The notes: generated by a model from the letters alone, not told the origin. A stretch of 64,000 nt of DNA from Garcia nutans (GCA_947685225.1 CANTUV010000031.1:67995001-68059000); one strand, 5' to 3'; positions 12,539 through 25,300 are shown, counted from the stretch's first letter. Made by a program: numbers and translations.

Positions 12539-12790
12539 GTGTCTAGCAACGACTCAATCACTTGCTCACCAAAAATAATGGAACCTGAACAAATCCAAAG
12601 AATGGTGGATGAGGCCCTCAACGCCAAGATGGAAGAAATAAAAGAGGCCATGGCTGAGACCATAAAGAATCAACTAGCTGCAATTTTAGGAAACAATGTC
12701 GAAGCATCTGCTAGCACCAAGAAAGTCAAGGGGAAGGCTAAAATTGATGAAGTAGCTTTTAATGATGAAAAGGTGATCATTGATGATGAT
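12539..12790 (+). pseudogene. gag: gag of element A, N-terminal part
   Basis: Frame MSSNDSITCSPKIMEPEQ...; the start may be the Met at 12539 or the Met of MEPEQ at 12578, the first Met of the matching frame in B. A charged, coiled-coil-like stretch (QRMVDEALNAKMEEIKEAM) is followed by a lysine-rich linker and an acidic end. After 84 codons the frame runs into element C at 12791, within a run of Asp codons (the TSD ATGAT). The rest of gag resumes at 35782. In B the same region (56427-56705, minus) is uninterrupted. Confidence 0.85.
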
Positions 12791-13214
12791 TGTAACATCC
12801 TCTGACAATTCTTATATAAAAACTATCAGAGAATGTTATACGTTACATTGTTCGTGCTCCAATTAATTCAGAGAAAACTCTCTTTAGAAATAAAATTTTT
12901 CAAATAATAATACAATCTGCATATCACAACACTTAAAGTCCAACATTTAGACCAATTTTCAATATCTCCAATATCGATCAGATAAACTTTTTAAGTTCAT
13001 CACGTCAAATAAATAAACAATACATTTCTTTCATGATACTCATTCACTAAAATCTCAATCTTCATTCTCTAAATACATATATCCTCTTATGTTTACAATT
13101 TTATACAATCTCTCAAGTTGCCAAACTGAAGCATCTATATACATTTGTCACTTATGAATACAATAAACACAAGATCTTCATCTGTTCTTAACTTGCTCCG
13201 ATGTTCTGATACCT

Positions 13215-13255
13215 GCGTGTCAGAAAACAATTCTAACACGCTAAGCAAAGCTTAG
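13215..13255 (-). promoter_or_regulatory. Two-hairpin LTR module (C, left copy)
   Basis: Minus strand: CTAAGC-TTT-GCTTAG (13241-13255), then GCGTGT...ACACGC (arms 13236-13241 and 13215-13220), then AGGT (13211-13214). The same layout with different second stems occurs in D, E and F. Confidence 0.7.
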
Positions 13256-13989
13256 TGGTGCTTGTAAACACATATTTTATCACTTAATATTAAAGAAATA
13301 TACTTATGAAAATATAATAATAACACTGAGTTTTAAGACATATTTCAATATATGAACTAATTTTAGTAACAAACCAACATACCATACTGATTACACAAAA
13401 TAATAGCTATCCTTGTATAAAAGTTATCATATAATACAATACTTCCGGTATTCCAACTTGTCTCATTAAGAATCATTTTATTCAAGACTTGTTTTCTCAT
13501 TTGATATCATTGTTCACAATACACTTATTTTGTTTTTCACTAAGTCTTTCTTTTCAAGTTCAGGTTCACATATAGGATCATTTTAGTCAAGCTATACTTT
13601 TCATCACTTAATTTCAGTACTATCCTTTAGAGCACTTTGTACCTCACATAGACACTTTCATTCATTTGATATACTTTGGAGCACTTTGTATCTCACCACA
13701 TTATATACATTTTCAATCATTTGATTAATTCAATACATTGAGCATAACATTTCCATTACGTTCATTAGAACTTTCACATTTAAGCAGTAATATATATATT
13801 ACACTCCCTTTTTCACTGGAACACAATACTTCAATTTCACGTAATTGACTTATATTAGTATTTTACATTTCTTTCATTAGTCACAACTATCATGTTCACA
13901 AATATTTTCATTAATTATGCCCAAACATACTAAACTTATATCATAGGTTTGGATAACATGTTAGTGTAGCAATATCAAGAATTGATAAT

Positions 13990-14082
13990 GGCAATTATGC
14001 CCACTTTCACTGATAACACAATGTGTCCACTAAATGCACGAGGTGCCCACTATCACTGTGGCTATCCATCATTTGGTTAGCC
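13990..14082. repeat. Run of short dyads in the C LTR
   Basis: GGCA-n4-TGCC (13990-14001), ACACA-n1-TGTGT (14016-14026), GCAC-n3-GTGC (14036-14046), GGCTA-n13-TAGCC (14060-14082). The first three are followed by CAC or CCAC, as in the internal array of C. The right LTR keeps them at about 34311-34403. Confidence 0.65.
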
Positions 14083-14562
14083 ATTCAATCCAAAGCTAGA
14101 TATAAATTGAATATGATTTGGGCAATTCATTAATTTTGATGAACACTACACTGTTTATTTCCTTTCATTGTTACTATACTTTTATCAACATTTAGTCGAA
14201 TATATATATATGTGTCACGTATCTAAAGTTGATCACTCGTTTTCATACATTTGACACATTAACACAAAAGTATGGACTATACACATATTAGTCTCATGTC
14301 ATTGATTAACATTTGTTTATATAAACACTCACTTGTTTATATAAGCACTTGTTTATATTTCACTTGTTTATATCATTTCACTAGTACATTACTCTTATCA
14401 ATATTTAGTATGATATATATATTTGTCACTTATCTTAAGTTTCTCACTCTTTTTCATGCATTTAACACATACACATGAAGTCTCAATACAATTATTCACA
14501 TATTAGTCTCATACTAGGCCCGTAGATCACAATTTACAAGCCAAAAATATTATTTAGGTACC

Positions 14563-14758
14563 CCACGGCCGTGGCATCTCAACCCCACGCCCGTGGGATC
14601 CGAAATGAAGCTGTAAATTAAGTTTGAAGACCCCACGGTCGTGGCCTTCAAGGGCCACGGTCGTGGTATCAAAAACTCTTCTGTTTTATCGAATTTCTTT
14701 GAAGATACAACATCAATTTCAACCCCACGGTCGTGGCACTCAATTGCCACAGCCATGG
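14563..14758. promoter_or_regulatory. CCACG-NN-CGTGG palindrome cluster (C, left LTR)
   Basis: Units include 14563-14574 (centre GC), 14585-14596 (CC), two GT-centred units near 14631-14666, 14725-14736 (GT) and a decayed unit at 14747-14758. In the right LTR the last unit is intact, while the one before it is damaged. Confidence 0.6.
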
Positions 14759-15457
14759 CATTGATTTTGGGACTGTTTTCGGAGTAAAATCATGTATTCT
14801 GCACTTTTAACTTCATTAAACACAAACATATTGAAGATCTATGATAATAATTGATCAAACTCAATATTTTGACATAAAAAGTGTTTATAACAAATACCTT
14901 CACTTAATTAAACTTTTAACCATTTCATATGGATAAAAACATGATCTAATCCTTCACTTCTCATCAATATATCTTTATACATAACTTAATCAATCAATTA
15001 AATAATTTAAACTTGTAAAAAGTCATTTTTATAAAATATAAATCAAAAGCACATACCTTGTTGATAATCATCACTTTTCCAACTTAATCTTAAGTTTTGA
15101 TTCAACTCATGGAAAGAAGGAAGAAGAAAGAAGTCAAGATGATGATGATGGCGTGGAGAGAAGAAGATATCAGAAACTTCTCCACACACACACACATATG
15201 CACATATATATATATATATATTTAGTCTAGTGAGGGTAGGCTCATAATAACTATGGTGCACCCTCATTCTTAACCGTTGATTTTAAATCGAGTTTTAATC
15301 TCGTAAAACAGTAAAAATACTCTTTTCAGTAAAGTTTTAAGCTACGCAATGTACTATTCTTTACGTGTAGCATTTATCCATCACACTTTTGTCACTATAC
15401 ACTATGCATTTTTCAATATTTGTTAAAATGTCCCTGATTAAAATCTTGACCATTACA

Positions 15458-15494
15458 ATTCTCCCCCACTAAAGAAATTTCGTCCTCGAAATTT
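15458..15494 (-). other. PPT and pre-PPT hairpin of C
   Basis: On the minus strand AAATTTCG-AGGA-CGAAATTT (arms 15487-15494 and 15475-15482, perfect 8-bp stem) is followed by a purine tract ending GGGGGAGAATTG at the LTR edge. The same hairpin and purine tract stand before the 3' LTR of E (50090-50127). Confidence 0.8.
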
Positions 15495-15826
15495 ACATAC
15501 TATGGCACTAACTATTTATTTTTTTTCAATAATTTCAATTTTCACATACAATCAATGATTTTATTAACTTACATAACATTTATTTATGTCTGATATCAAG
15601 CAACATAACACCTTCAGAATAATCATATTATAGAATTGTAGAAAATTATTCAACTCTACACACTTACACTGTTCAAACTCCATTTAATAATTACCTTTAA
15701 CTCTCTTTAGAAGTTTTGTTTTATATATAATTTGTATCATTACATTCCACTGTTATATATATATATCTCGTTCTTTCTTTTATATACTGAACATTAAATC
15801 CTAGTTCCGGATAGTGGGTCACTGAT

Positions 15827-16142
15827 GGCAAGTAAATGCCCACTGTATCAATATGGCCAAAGGCCCACTATGGCATGAATGCCCACTGTATATGACGTCA
15901 CAGAGTGACCACAGAGAGAAAGGAACCAAAGGTTCACAATGACACAAAGCGTCCACTAATGGCATAGCTGCCGATATCACTGGGACATATATATAAAAAA
16001 AGAATGTCCTCTATGGCACAAAGTGCCCACTTTCGATATGGAACATAAATGTTCTCTATGGCACAGAGTGCCCACTGTCAATATGGGACATAAGTGTCCT
16101 CAATGGCACAGAGTGCCCATTGTCAATATGGCATAAAATGCC
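15827..16142. repeat. Array of 14 small inverted repeats with changing stems
   Basis: Degenerate units of about 20-25 bp; each holds a dyad with a short loop, often next to CCAC. Stems in order: GGCA, GGCC, GGCAT, GTCAC, GAACC, GACAC (one mismatch), GGCA, GGACAT (loop 15), GGCAC, GAACAT, GGCAC, GGACA, GGCAC, GGCAT. Positions include 15855-15865, 15872-15883, 15897-15909, 15923-15935, 16015-16027, 16041-16054 and 16130-16142. Pairing is kept while sequence varies. Confidence 0.85.
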
Positions 16143-18560
16143 CACTATCACTTTGAATATTTATCCTTTAGCTAATCCGGAAACTAAATTTAACATCAGT
16201 ATTATTTCTTTTAATGGTACAAAGTATTGTCAATTATAATACTTTGAAATATAACACTTTCTCTTTGAAATGTTTGTTTCTTACAGTAAATGTATAAGAT
16301 ATAAACAATCATTTCAAATACATTTATCATATGAACACATATACACATTATACTTGTTTTCGATTAGTTCGATTGATTTTCTTTATTTATCAATCTTTAT
16401 CTTTTCAAATCATTTTCATGTTTCCACTGTAATAATGAAATCTATAAAGATTTCCACTCTTTACTTGTTTAATTCTTTTCTTAACATATTAAGAATTCAT
16501 CATTATTCTTTCACTTTAAGAATACATGTACATTTATACTTTATTTTCTATGTCTCATACACACATTCACATACATACACATATATGTATATATTACTAA
16601 CTTGTTCTATCTTACATCATTTCACTAGAAGGGTTCACTACCTTCACATTGCACTACATTCTTTTCTTTTTACATTATCACTTCCTTTCTTTCCATTTGT
16701 AATCAATTAGTATTAAGTAATTCTTTAACACTTCTATATATATAATCTATACCTTGGCTTTAATCACTAAACAATATTACTATCACATAGTTCATCAATA
16801 CACAATATGTAAATCTCACATTCTTACTTTCATTACTTAATCCATTTGTATATACCTCTTTAGTTTCATTAACTTGCTCTTCATATTATGTACAATCATT
16901 ACTGATTTATCAATCTATCATGCTTTTCACTTTATTTCAGAAATTATCTTATTTCATCATGAAGATGTTAAATCCACTAATCACTTGTACTTGTCTTTTA
17001 TCTTTTCTCTGCCTTTACACTTCTTTCACATATCCAATTACATTTGTTCATACTTTCCTCATGTTCTCTTCACATTTCAGTTTCATCATTTAATGCATTG
17101 ATTTCATTTCAATCTTATAAGCAATCAATTATAACTATGTTTCAGATATATTTAATAACTCACTACTGATTCCACCCATAAACCCTACTTTGTGAAGGAA
17201 TAAGAAGGTAGAAATATGCATAAGCAAATGCATGATCATGCAAGTGATCATGCACATCACTGTTTCAATTATTTTTAAAGTTTTGAAGAATAAAAATTTA
17301 CACAAGTATATGCATGACTATACAAATAATCATGCGTATCTCTGCTCGAATTTCTTTTCTTGATTTAATAAATAAGTTATCATTAATTCAACTCATACAA
17401 ATTGAGGAAACAGGATCCTCAAAGCACAATCATATTCAAATCTCAATTTCCATAACCCTTTCAACCTTTTTTTCTTTCACAACTGGATATTAACTCATAA
17501 ATGATTCAATGATAGATTTAATCATTGTTCCAGTTAAATACACATTTACATATTGCACGGAGAACTTTACTATCATAAAAGTAAAGTTTTATACTCTTAT
17601 TTTTTTCACAATTATTTATTACACCATATCTTTCACAAGTAATGGTGTTTTATCAATTCACAAATCTCGTTTCAAAATAAAAATCACGATCATTTCAATA
17701 AATAGCACACTAAGTGGTATTCAAGCACTAGCCTCTTTATCAATACTCTTACATTACTTTTCATTTCAATCTTTTGTTTTGATGATGTTTTAGAAGGCAA
17801 TAGAAATCTTTCAATAAGTTCTAGGCTTGTTATCCAATATACTCACTTGTACAATAGTTTCGATACATTCACATGCTTTCATTTAACTATCACTTCAATC
17901 CTTAATGTTGAAACATTATAAAAATAATTACTTTTGACACTTTAACACTCCATTATCCATATTTCATATTCAAAGTACAGCTCGAATTCATTTCGAGTTA
18001 TAAGGGTATTTTCATAATTTCTTACCTCTTCGAACTCTTTTTCCACTATACGGATGTTATCCATACTGGGATTTAATATTACTCTTATTAAGGCTTATAT
18101 AACCTTATCACTATCAACTTCAAATGCTCTCATATTGTAGTCACTCCACTTTGACTGTCATATATTCACTCACTTAATGTAGAACATCAATACTTAATGT
18201 TGTACAACATGACAATTCTCATTCTCGTCAAAAATTTCATGCTCAAAATTTATCTCTCTATCATAATTCATTCCTCAAATTTCGATAAGTTATTACACTT
18301 TCACTGTGTTACTTTGACATATCTCTTTCACTACTCATATCTTGTTTTCTTTTCACATCATTCTTTATCACAAATAGATCTAGTGCACTCCAAACAATAC
18401 ACTACGAATTGTCAATCAATTCTTAGTAAACATTCTATTACCATAAACATATGGAATATCAATTGTACCGCAACACATATTCACTTCTTCACTTCACATA
18501 ACTTAGAAAATTACATTTCACTTCTCCCATAACTCCACATTCTAGAAACGCCTAAACCAC

Positions 18561-18572
18561 GCTCTGATATCA
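18561..18572 (-). other. Primer binding site of C (initiator Met-tRNA type)
   Basis: The plus strand reads GCTCTGATATCA, the reverse complement of TGATATCAGAGC, one base from the canonical TGGTATCAGAGC. It lies five bases inside the 5' LTR edge at 18578. Confidence 0.8.
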
Positions 18573-18577
18573 CTAAA

Positions 18578-19196
18578 TGTAACATCCTCTGACAATTCTT
18601 ATATAAAAACTATCAGAGAATGTTATACGTTACACTGTTCGTGCTCCAATCAATTCAGAGAAAACTCTCTTTAGAAATAAAATTTTTCAAATAATAATAC
18701 AATCTGCATATCACAACACTTAAAGTCCAACATTTAGACCAATTTTCAATATCTCCAATATCGATCAGATAAACTTTTTAAGTTCATCACGTCAAATAAA
18801 TAAACAATACATTTCTTTCATGATACTCATTCACTAAAATCTCAATCTTCATTCTCTAAATACATATATCCTCTTATGTTTACAATTTTATACAATCTCT
18901 CAAGTAGCCAAACTGAAGCATCTATATACATATGTCACTTTTGAATACAATAAACACAAGATCTTCATCTGTTCTTAACTTGCTCCGATGTTCTGATACC
19001 GGCGTGTCAGAAAACAATTCTAACACGCTAAGCAAAGCTTAGTGGTGCTTGTAAACACATATTTTATCACTTAATATTAAAGAAATATACTTATGAAAAT
19101 ATAATAATAACACAGAGTTTTAAGACATTTTAATATATGAACTAATTTTAGTAACAAACAAACATACCATACTGATTACACAAAATAATAGCTATC
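18578..19196 (-). repeat. 5' LTR of C, part 1
   Basis: Matches 12791-13410. Includes a second copy of the two-hairpin module (19002-19042), where the AGGT after the hairpin has become CGGT. It is broken at CTATC (19192-19196) by element D and resumes at 33728. Confidence 0.92.
19002..19042 (-). promoter_or_regulatory. Two-hairpin LTR module (C, right copy)
   Basis: GCGTGT (19002-19007) pairs with ACACGC (19023-19028); CTAAGC (19028-19033) pairs with GCTTAG (19037-19042). The same stems occur in the left copy. Confidence 0.7.
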
Positions 19197-19689
19197 TGTA
19201 ACACCCCATCTTAGCCTACGTTTATAGACCAAGGTGGACTGTTATCTCATGTTGGTTGTGTCTTAATATTTTACTTAGCCAATTTTAAGTGCAGATTTTT
19301 AAAAAAATTTTGCCATAACCTCCCCTAAAAATGGAGGTCCCAAGTGTCGCCAAAACTGATTTTTTTGATTTTTGAAAAAACATTTTGTCTCACACTTCAA
19401 CTCAAGCACACTCCCAATAATCCACCCTTATAACCTCAACTACAATCCTGCAAGAAGAATTCACACTTCTATACTTGCATACATAAGTGCTAAATCCAAA
19501 TAAGATTTATTAGATTACTAGCAGTGTACGTATTCTAGCTTTTCAGTATAATACATTTATTTGCTAGATCATACAAGCTTATGTACATGCCATATTGCTA
19601 CAATCCATCATATCCAAACTCCTATCCAAAGTAGTAGTCAAGGCCAGCTGCGCAGGACATGCTGCAATCTCGTCTCCTTTTTTAACCTA

Positions 19690-19730
19690 CGAGTTTAGAA
19701 GGAAACTAAACTCGCTAAGCAATTGCTTAG
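19690..19730 (-). promoter_or_regulatory. Two-hairpin LTR module (D, left copy)
   Basis: CTAAGCAATTGCTTAG (19715-19730) is adjacent to CGAGTTTAG (19690-19698) paired with CTAAACTCG (19706-19714), a 9-bp stem. On the minus strand it is followed, after one base, by AGGT. Confidence 0.75.
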
Positions 19731-19993
19731 TGGGTACTTAAATCATTGCAATAAATAAATAAAATGAAAGAATGATTTGAACATACATTTATATACTTTA
19801 AATAATTGAAAGGAATAAATACAAAACACAGAAGGTAAAAAGGCTTGACTGAATAATTTGAATTTAAATCATTTTTCTTGCTTTTATCATTTTGGTTGCT
19901 CTACTGGTTTAACAGAACGTCAGCGGATAAGGAAGGGTCATGATAAACATATCTTGTCATGATCATATTTCATTATCTTTCATCATAATTCTT

Positions 19994-20130
19994 GCACATG
20001 TGCCAATGGCCATTACCATTGCATCATTGATCATATCATTGTAATCATCGGCCTTCAGCCGGAATATCATATCATGTCATAAGCAGTACTGCAGTAATAG
20101 TATGATGCATCATACCCTTATCTCAAGGGT
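19994..20130. repeat. Run of six different palindromes in the D LTR
   Basis: GCACATGTGC (19994-20003), AATGGCCATT (20005-20014), CGGC-n5-GCCG (20049-20061), GCAGTACTGC (20083-20092), TATGATGCATCATA (20101-20114), ACCCTT-n5-AAGGGT (20114-20130). The right LTR keeps them at 31421-31557. Confidence 0.8.
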
Positions 20131-22302
20131 TCTGATATACCAAGTAGAGCATAAATAAGTTATTAAATTACTTTGGTCATGATATTCAATAGGTCATGAT
20201 TTTTCCATAATGCATATATTACTGGGATAACTTCTCATGATGCCTTTCTGATTATTCCAACCCCTTTCGTGTCATTTTAAATGATATAACATCACTCTAT
20301 ATCATAATATTCAAGTTTTAACACATTTAGAAAAATAACCAAATGAATAGTAGCTCGGTGCGTAAAATCGGCAACGCAATGGCGCGCGACAACTAAATAA
20401 TAAAATCTGTTTTTACTGCTGAAAACCAGTCAACTTTGGCAACAGTTTTGACCAAGTAAACAACCTTATTTTTGGATGAAGTTTTGTAGGAAAACAATTT
20501 CATAAGTTAAATAAATGCATGTAAAATTTCGTCTAAAAATTCTTTCGTTTGCCCCTTCAACGGACTGCCCAAAATGAAAGCCGCAGAATGGTGCCCAAAA
20601 GGGACCATTCGGCCCAATTTTCAAAACTTGAGGGAAATTCATTTTTTTCTTGCAAAATTGATTTTTAGACTCCTTTTGTGATACCATTGAAGGACTAAGG
20701 GTCCCTCTTTCAAAAATCAAACCAAAGGGGTGATTAAAAGTTCATCAAAGTTTATGGATAATTGAGCAAAGTTTAGCTAGTTTGTTTTGTTTTCATTCTT
20801 TTCACAATCAATTGATTACAAATGGTTCAAGAGCACTTTCCCACATATTTACCACACATAATAACATTATTTCAAAATCATTTCAAAAGTCCCATAATGC
20901 AAAAATATGTGAATTAATTGAAAAGACAATGATTTAAGTACCAAACCTTAATTCTTTTCACTTGTTTCTAGTTCTTTTATGCCTTCTTTGCTTCCTTCTC
21001 TCTCACTTCTTGATTTCCTATAATTTTCTTAAAATCCATGTCAAGAACATAATAAAATTTAAGTGCTTCATGCCTTATTTTGCTAACTAATACTACTAGT
21101 CATCCTTTTTATCCTTAATCTTATATGTGCAAATCATCTCTTTCACTTTTCTTCAACTTCTTAAATTTTCTATAATCATCATATTTATTCTTTCATTTGT
21201 ATCTTATAAATACTATAACCAATGAAAGAAATAGAACCATAGATGAATTTCCTTACCTTGGAATTGGTAACTTTCTTCTAAACTTTCACCTAGAAACTTG
21301 GAAATTCCTTGAATGTTTTTGTTGGAGGCCACGGCCTTTGCTTGGAGAAGGAGAAGGTGTTTTGGCTTTTGTATTCTAGAGATTTCAAGAGAATGGATCT
21401 TATATGTACACGTTTGTACATATAAATTTATTTCCTTTTTTTTCTTTTTCTTTTAATGGATAGGATTTTGCCAAAACAAAAGACTAAATGAATAAGATTG
21501 CAACATGTGTCCTTCTTTGCCTTTTTAGCATGTGGATGGGATTTTGCCAAAACAAAAGGTTAAATGGATAAGATTGCAACATGTGTCCTTCCTTGGAAAA
21601 TAACCAAAATGGTCCTTAAATTATCATACATGTCCCACTTGATGCTTGGGTGAAAGTGAAAAGACCAAAATACCCTTCAATTGAAGGTTTTGCCTTTTCT
21701 TCCTAACCGGGTAGTTTTACGACGCGTAAAACATACCGTTCTCCTCCTTTCAACCTCTAGTTTCCATTTTTGACATTCATTCTTGATTTTGAACTAATTT
21801 ATAAAAATTACGCTCATGCCCTTGACTTTTATGAAAATTCCCTTTAGGTCCTTTCGTGATTCGGGTCTCCACTTAGGTTCGTTCTTCAACATCGATCACT
21901 GCAGAGTCCTTCCGTTTACTTCGGATACCTTTACGTGTTTTGTTTTCCAGTGTATAAATTATTATCACAAGAATGACTAAAATACCCTTGGTCAAGAATC
22001 CACTGTATCTCTCAAACTATTCGTTTTCGGGAAAAATCGTGGTGTTCCGTTTCGACCTGATTTTTCTCTACTTTCCATTTCTGGAGTCTGTTATATGCAC
22101 TATTAAGGATCTTCAGAACAACTTTTGTTAATTATGACCACCTCCACAAAACTTTACAATCTTTTCAGTTAGATCCTTTTTGTCTTATAGAGCTTCCTTT
22201 CACTTCGTGTTCTTTGGTGGTTACTCAGGATGGCTCCTCTTACTGTACGCGGATGTACTTTACATGGATGTACTGTACATATGTACAAATTGGGTCGTGA
22301 CA

Positions 22303-22340
22303 TTTCTTCCCCTCTAAAATTTAGGCTTCGTCCAGAAGCC
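22303..22340 (-). other. PPT and pre-PPT hairpin of D
   Basis: The minus strand has GGCTTC-TGGAC-GAAGCC (22324-22340), a spacer, then the purine tract AGAGGGGAAGAAA directly before the LTR. It is the positional equivalent of the AATTTCG/CGAAATT hairpin of C and E, with a different stem sequence. Confidence 0.75.
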
Positions 22341-25300
22341 GATCGGGTGTAAAATTTAGGCTTCCATCCTCATTATTCCTTCCCTTTCCCAATTTATCTC
22401 TTCCATTCTATGGTTCCTTCGCCGCACTTTAATTGGAGGAATTCTCTTATTTCTTAATCCTTTGACTTTTCATGCTAAAATTTCTATTGGTTCTTCTGTA
22501 TAATTTAGGTCATATTGGACTCTGATGTTTTGTGTCTTTATATCGTGTGTGAAGTTCAAACGATATTGCCTTATCATTGAAACGTGAAAAACATTATGTA
22601 TTTTGTTCAGTTCTGGTAATAGAGTTAACCGATAGGCTATTGATCTATGCGTTCGATGATCTCGTATAGTCCAATAAGCCTAAGGCTTAACTTACTTTTC
22701 TGCTTAAATCTTAATACCTTCTTGCATGGGCAAGTCTTAAGAAAAACCTTGGCTTCCACTTAGAGTTCTATGTCCCTTCGTTTCGAGTTGGCATATGATT
22801 TTGCTTCTACCTACCTGTATATGATTTTATCTTGTCTTTACTTAATTCGGTCCAACACTCTGGTGTTCCATGTTTTCTTTCGTATAATTCTTTATAGGGC
22901 ATCACCGTATGCTGAATTAATAGTCGTTGTTATATGCATATTCAATTAAACTCAAATACCTATTCTAGCCACCCTTAAATTCTATAACACATACTCTTAA
23001 TATGTCCTCCAAAAATTTGGATTACTCTTTCAAATCGTCCATCTGTTTACGGGTGAAAGGCAGTGCTATAATTTGTTTGGGTTTCAGAAGCTGTTTGCGA
23101 CTTCTTCCATAAATTCATGGTGAACTGTGGACCTCTGCCTAAAATGATAGACATTGGAATCCTGTGTAATCGTACAATTTCCTTGGCGTACATTTCCACC
23201 AACTTATCTATTGAATAATCCATTAGTAAAAGTAGAAAATGAGCTAACTTAGTTAGGCAGTCAACGATTATCCGAACAACGTCATGCTGGCCTTGTGTCA
23301 TTGGTAGTTCTATGACGAAATCCATAGTGATATGTTCCCATTTTCATACCAGAGTGGAAATTAGTTGTAACAGTCCCGATAGTATTTGATATTTCACTTT
23401 TGCTTGTTGACATATTAAAAATTGGGTCATAAAATCAACAACATCTCTCTTCATTCTAGGCTACCATTAAAACTTCTTTAGATATTGATACATTTGTAAC
23501 TCCTGGAGGCATTGCGTAGAGACTACTATATGCTTTTCGAAAAAAATTTTCTTTCTTATGCCTCCCATTGTTCGTATCATTATTCTATTGTCATAATACA
23601 AACCACTGTTCTTAGAAATTTAGAATTTTATATCCTTTCCTCCTTGCACTTGCTTGATCCATTTTTGTATTTGTTCGTTTTCCTTTTGCACTTGATGAAT
23701 TTCTTGAAAAGAAACATAGTTTATGCTTGCATTTATACTACTAGTACTTCCTCTTCCATTGATCTTAAACTGATCTTTATAGCGCCTAAGGCTGGTATAG
23801 ATTTTCCACCAAGTGCGTCGGCCACCATGTTAGCTTTTCCTAGATGATAATTTATAACTTAGCTGTTATTTCCAAAACTTGGGTTTACTTTCCTTACCAT
23901 AAATTGAGGTCCTCTTGGGTTGGCGGATATTTTAAACTTTTGCGTCTGTATAAATATAACACTTTTCTCCATATAAATTATATCTCCAAATCTTGAAAGC
24001 CAATACGATAACTGTTAATTCCAAACAGTGTGCCGGGTTATCATTATTATTATTTTTTCGTATGGGTTAAATCATCAAAAGACTTATGCGACTATTTTAT
24101 CCTTTTTGCATAAGCATATAACCTTAACCGATGTGTGAAGCATCACTATATATCACAAATTCTTTGCTGGACACATGCCGTATGGGTATTGCAACATTCG
24201 TTAACTTTTCCTTTAGTTTCTCAAGTTCCTCTAACATTTATCAGTCCATTGGAGTTTGGCATTCCTTTGAAACAACCTTGTCATTGGGATGATAATAATG
24301 GAAAACCCTTTTATAAAACATTAATAGTACCTAGCCAGTCCTAAGAAGATTCTTACTTCTATTACTGTCTTTGGTGTTTTCCATTCCAAAATGGCTTTCG
24401 TTTTCTTAAGACCTACTTTAATGCCTTATGCTAATATGGTGTGTTCTAATAATGTCACTTTTTCCAATCAAAACTTGCATTTGTCATGTTTGACATACAA
24501 CTGCTTCTCTCGCAACATTTGCAATACTATGCAAAAGTATCGATCGTATTCTTCTTTGTTCCTTAAATAAAGGAAGGTGTCATCTATGAACACCATTTAC
24601 AAATTGGTCAAAATATGGATGAAAGATATGATTCATTAAATCCATGAATACTACTGACACATTTGTGGGCTCAAAAGGCATTACAAGGAACTTATAACGT
24701 CCGTATCGAGTTCTAGATGTAGTCTTGGGAATGTCTTTTCCTTTGATCCACAGCTGCTGATATCCCAGTCGGTGATCTATTTTTTTTTTTTTAAAAGACC
24801 TTGGTTCCTTTAAGTTGGTCGAATACATCTTCGATGGACGATAATGGATATTTATCCTTAATCGTAAGCTCATTCAACTACTTATAGTTCACATATGACC
24901 TTAAGGATTTATCTTTCTTCTTGACGAAGAGTACTGGCGTGCCCCATGAAGAAATACTTGGCCATATAAGACCCTTATCGAGTAGCTCCTATAATTGCGT
25001 TTTCATTTCTTTGGGTTCCGCTGGTACAATTCGGTATGAGGCAACCAACACCGGTGCAGTTCCCGGATATACATTTATAGTGAATCCTACTTTTCTCTTA
25101 GGTGATAATCCGGGTAGCTCGTCTAAAGAAACATTGAGAAAATCACACATTGTTGATACCTCTTGAATCTTTATCACATTCTTCTTTGCTTCCATAGTGC
25201 TTACCAAGTGTGCCTCACATCCGTTTGTATGGAACGCCTTGTTGTAACTGCTGCTGTTACGTTGTTTAGATAATCGGCTCTCTTTCCTACTGCCGTCACT

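Larger units (their letters stand above)
12791..15457 (-). repeat. 3' LTR of element C
   Basis: TGTAACATCC...CATTACA on the plus strand. It is nearly identical to the split partner (18578-19196, 33728-35776), with only scattered differences by eye. It holds the two-hairpin module (13215-13255), a run of dyads (13990-14082), the palindrome cluster (14563-14758) and a CA/TA microsatellite (about 15183-15222). Confidence 0.92.
15458..18577 (-). other. Internal region of C, no recognisable genes
   Basis: About 3.1 kb, very AT-rich. Open frames such as 16270-16710 and 18197-18532 (plus strand) show no domain and look like chance frames in low-complexity sequence. The only structured parts are the PPT-side hairpin, the dyad array at 15827-16142 and the PBS. 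Nothing is recognised from about 16200 to 18540. Confidence 0.7.
19197..22302 (-). repeat. 3' LTR of element D
   Basis: TGTAACACCCC...GGGTCGTGACA, 3106 bp, against 3104 bp for its partner at 30624-33727; differences by eye are few and scattered. It holds the two-hairpin module (19690-19730) and a run of palindromes (19994-20130). Confidence 0.95.

Noticed and set aside
16270..18532. Several 75-146-codon frames in the C internal region
   Set aside because: AT-rich, low-complexity chance frames on the strand opposite to the element; no family motif.
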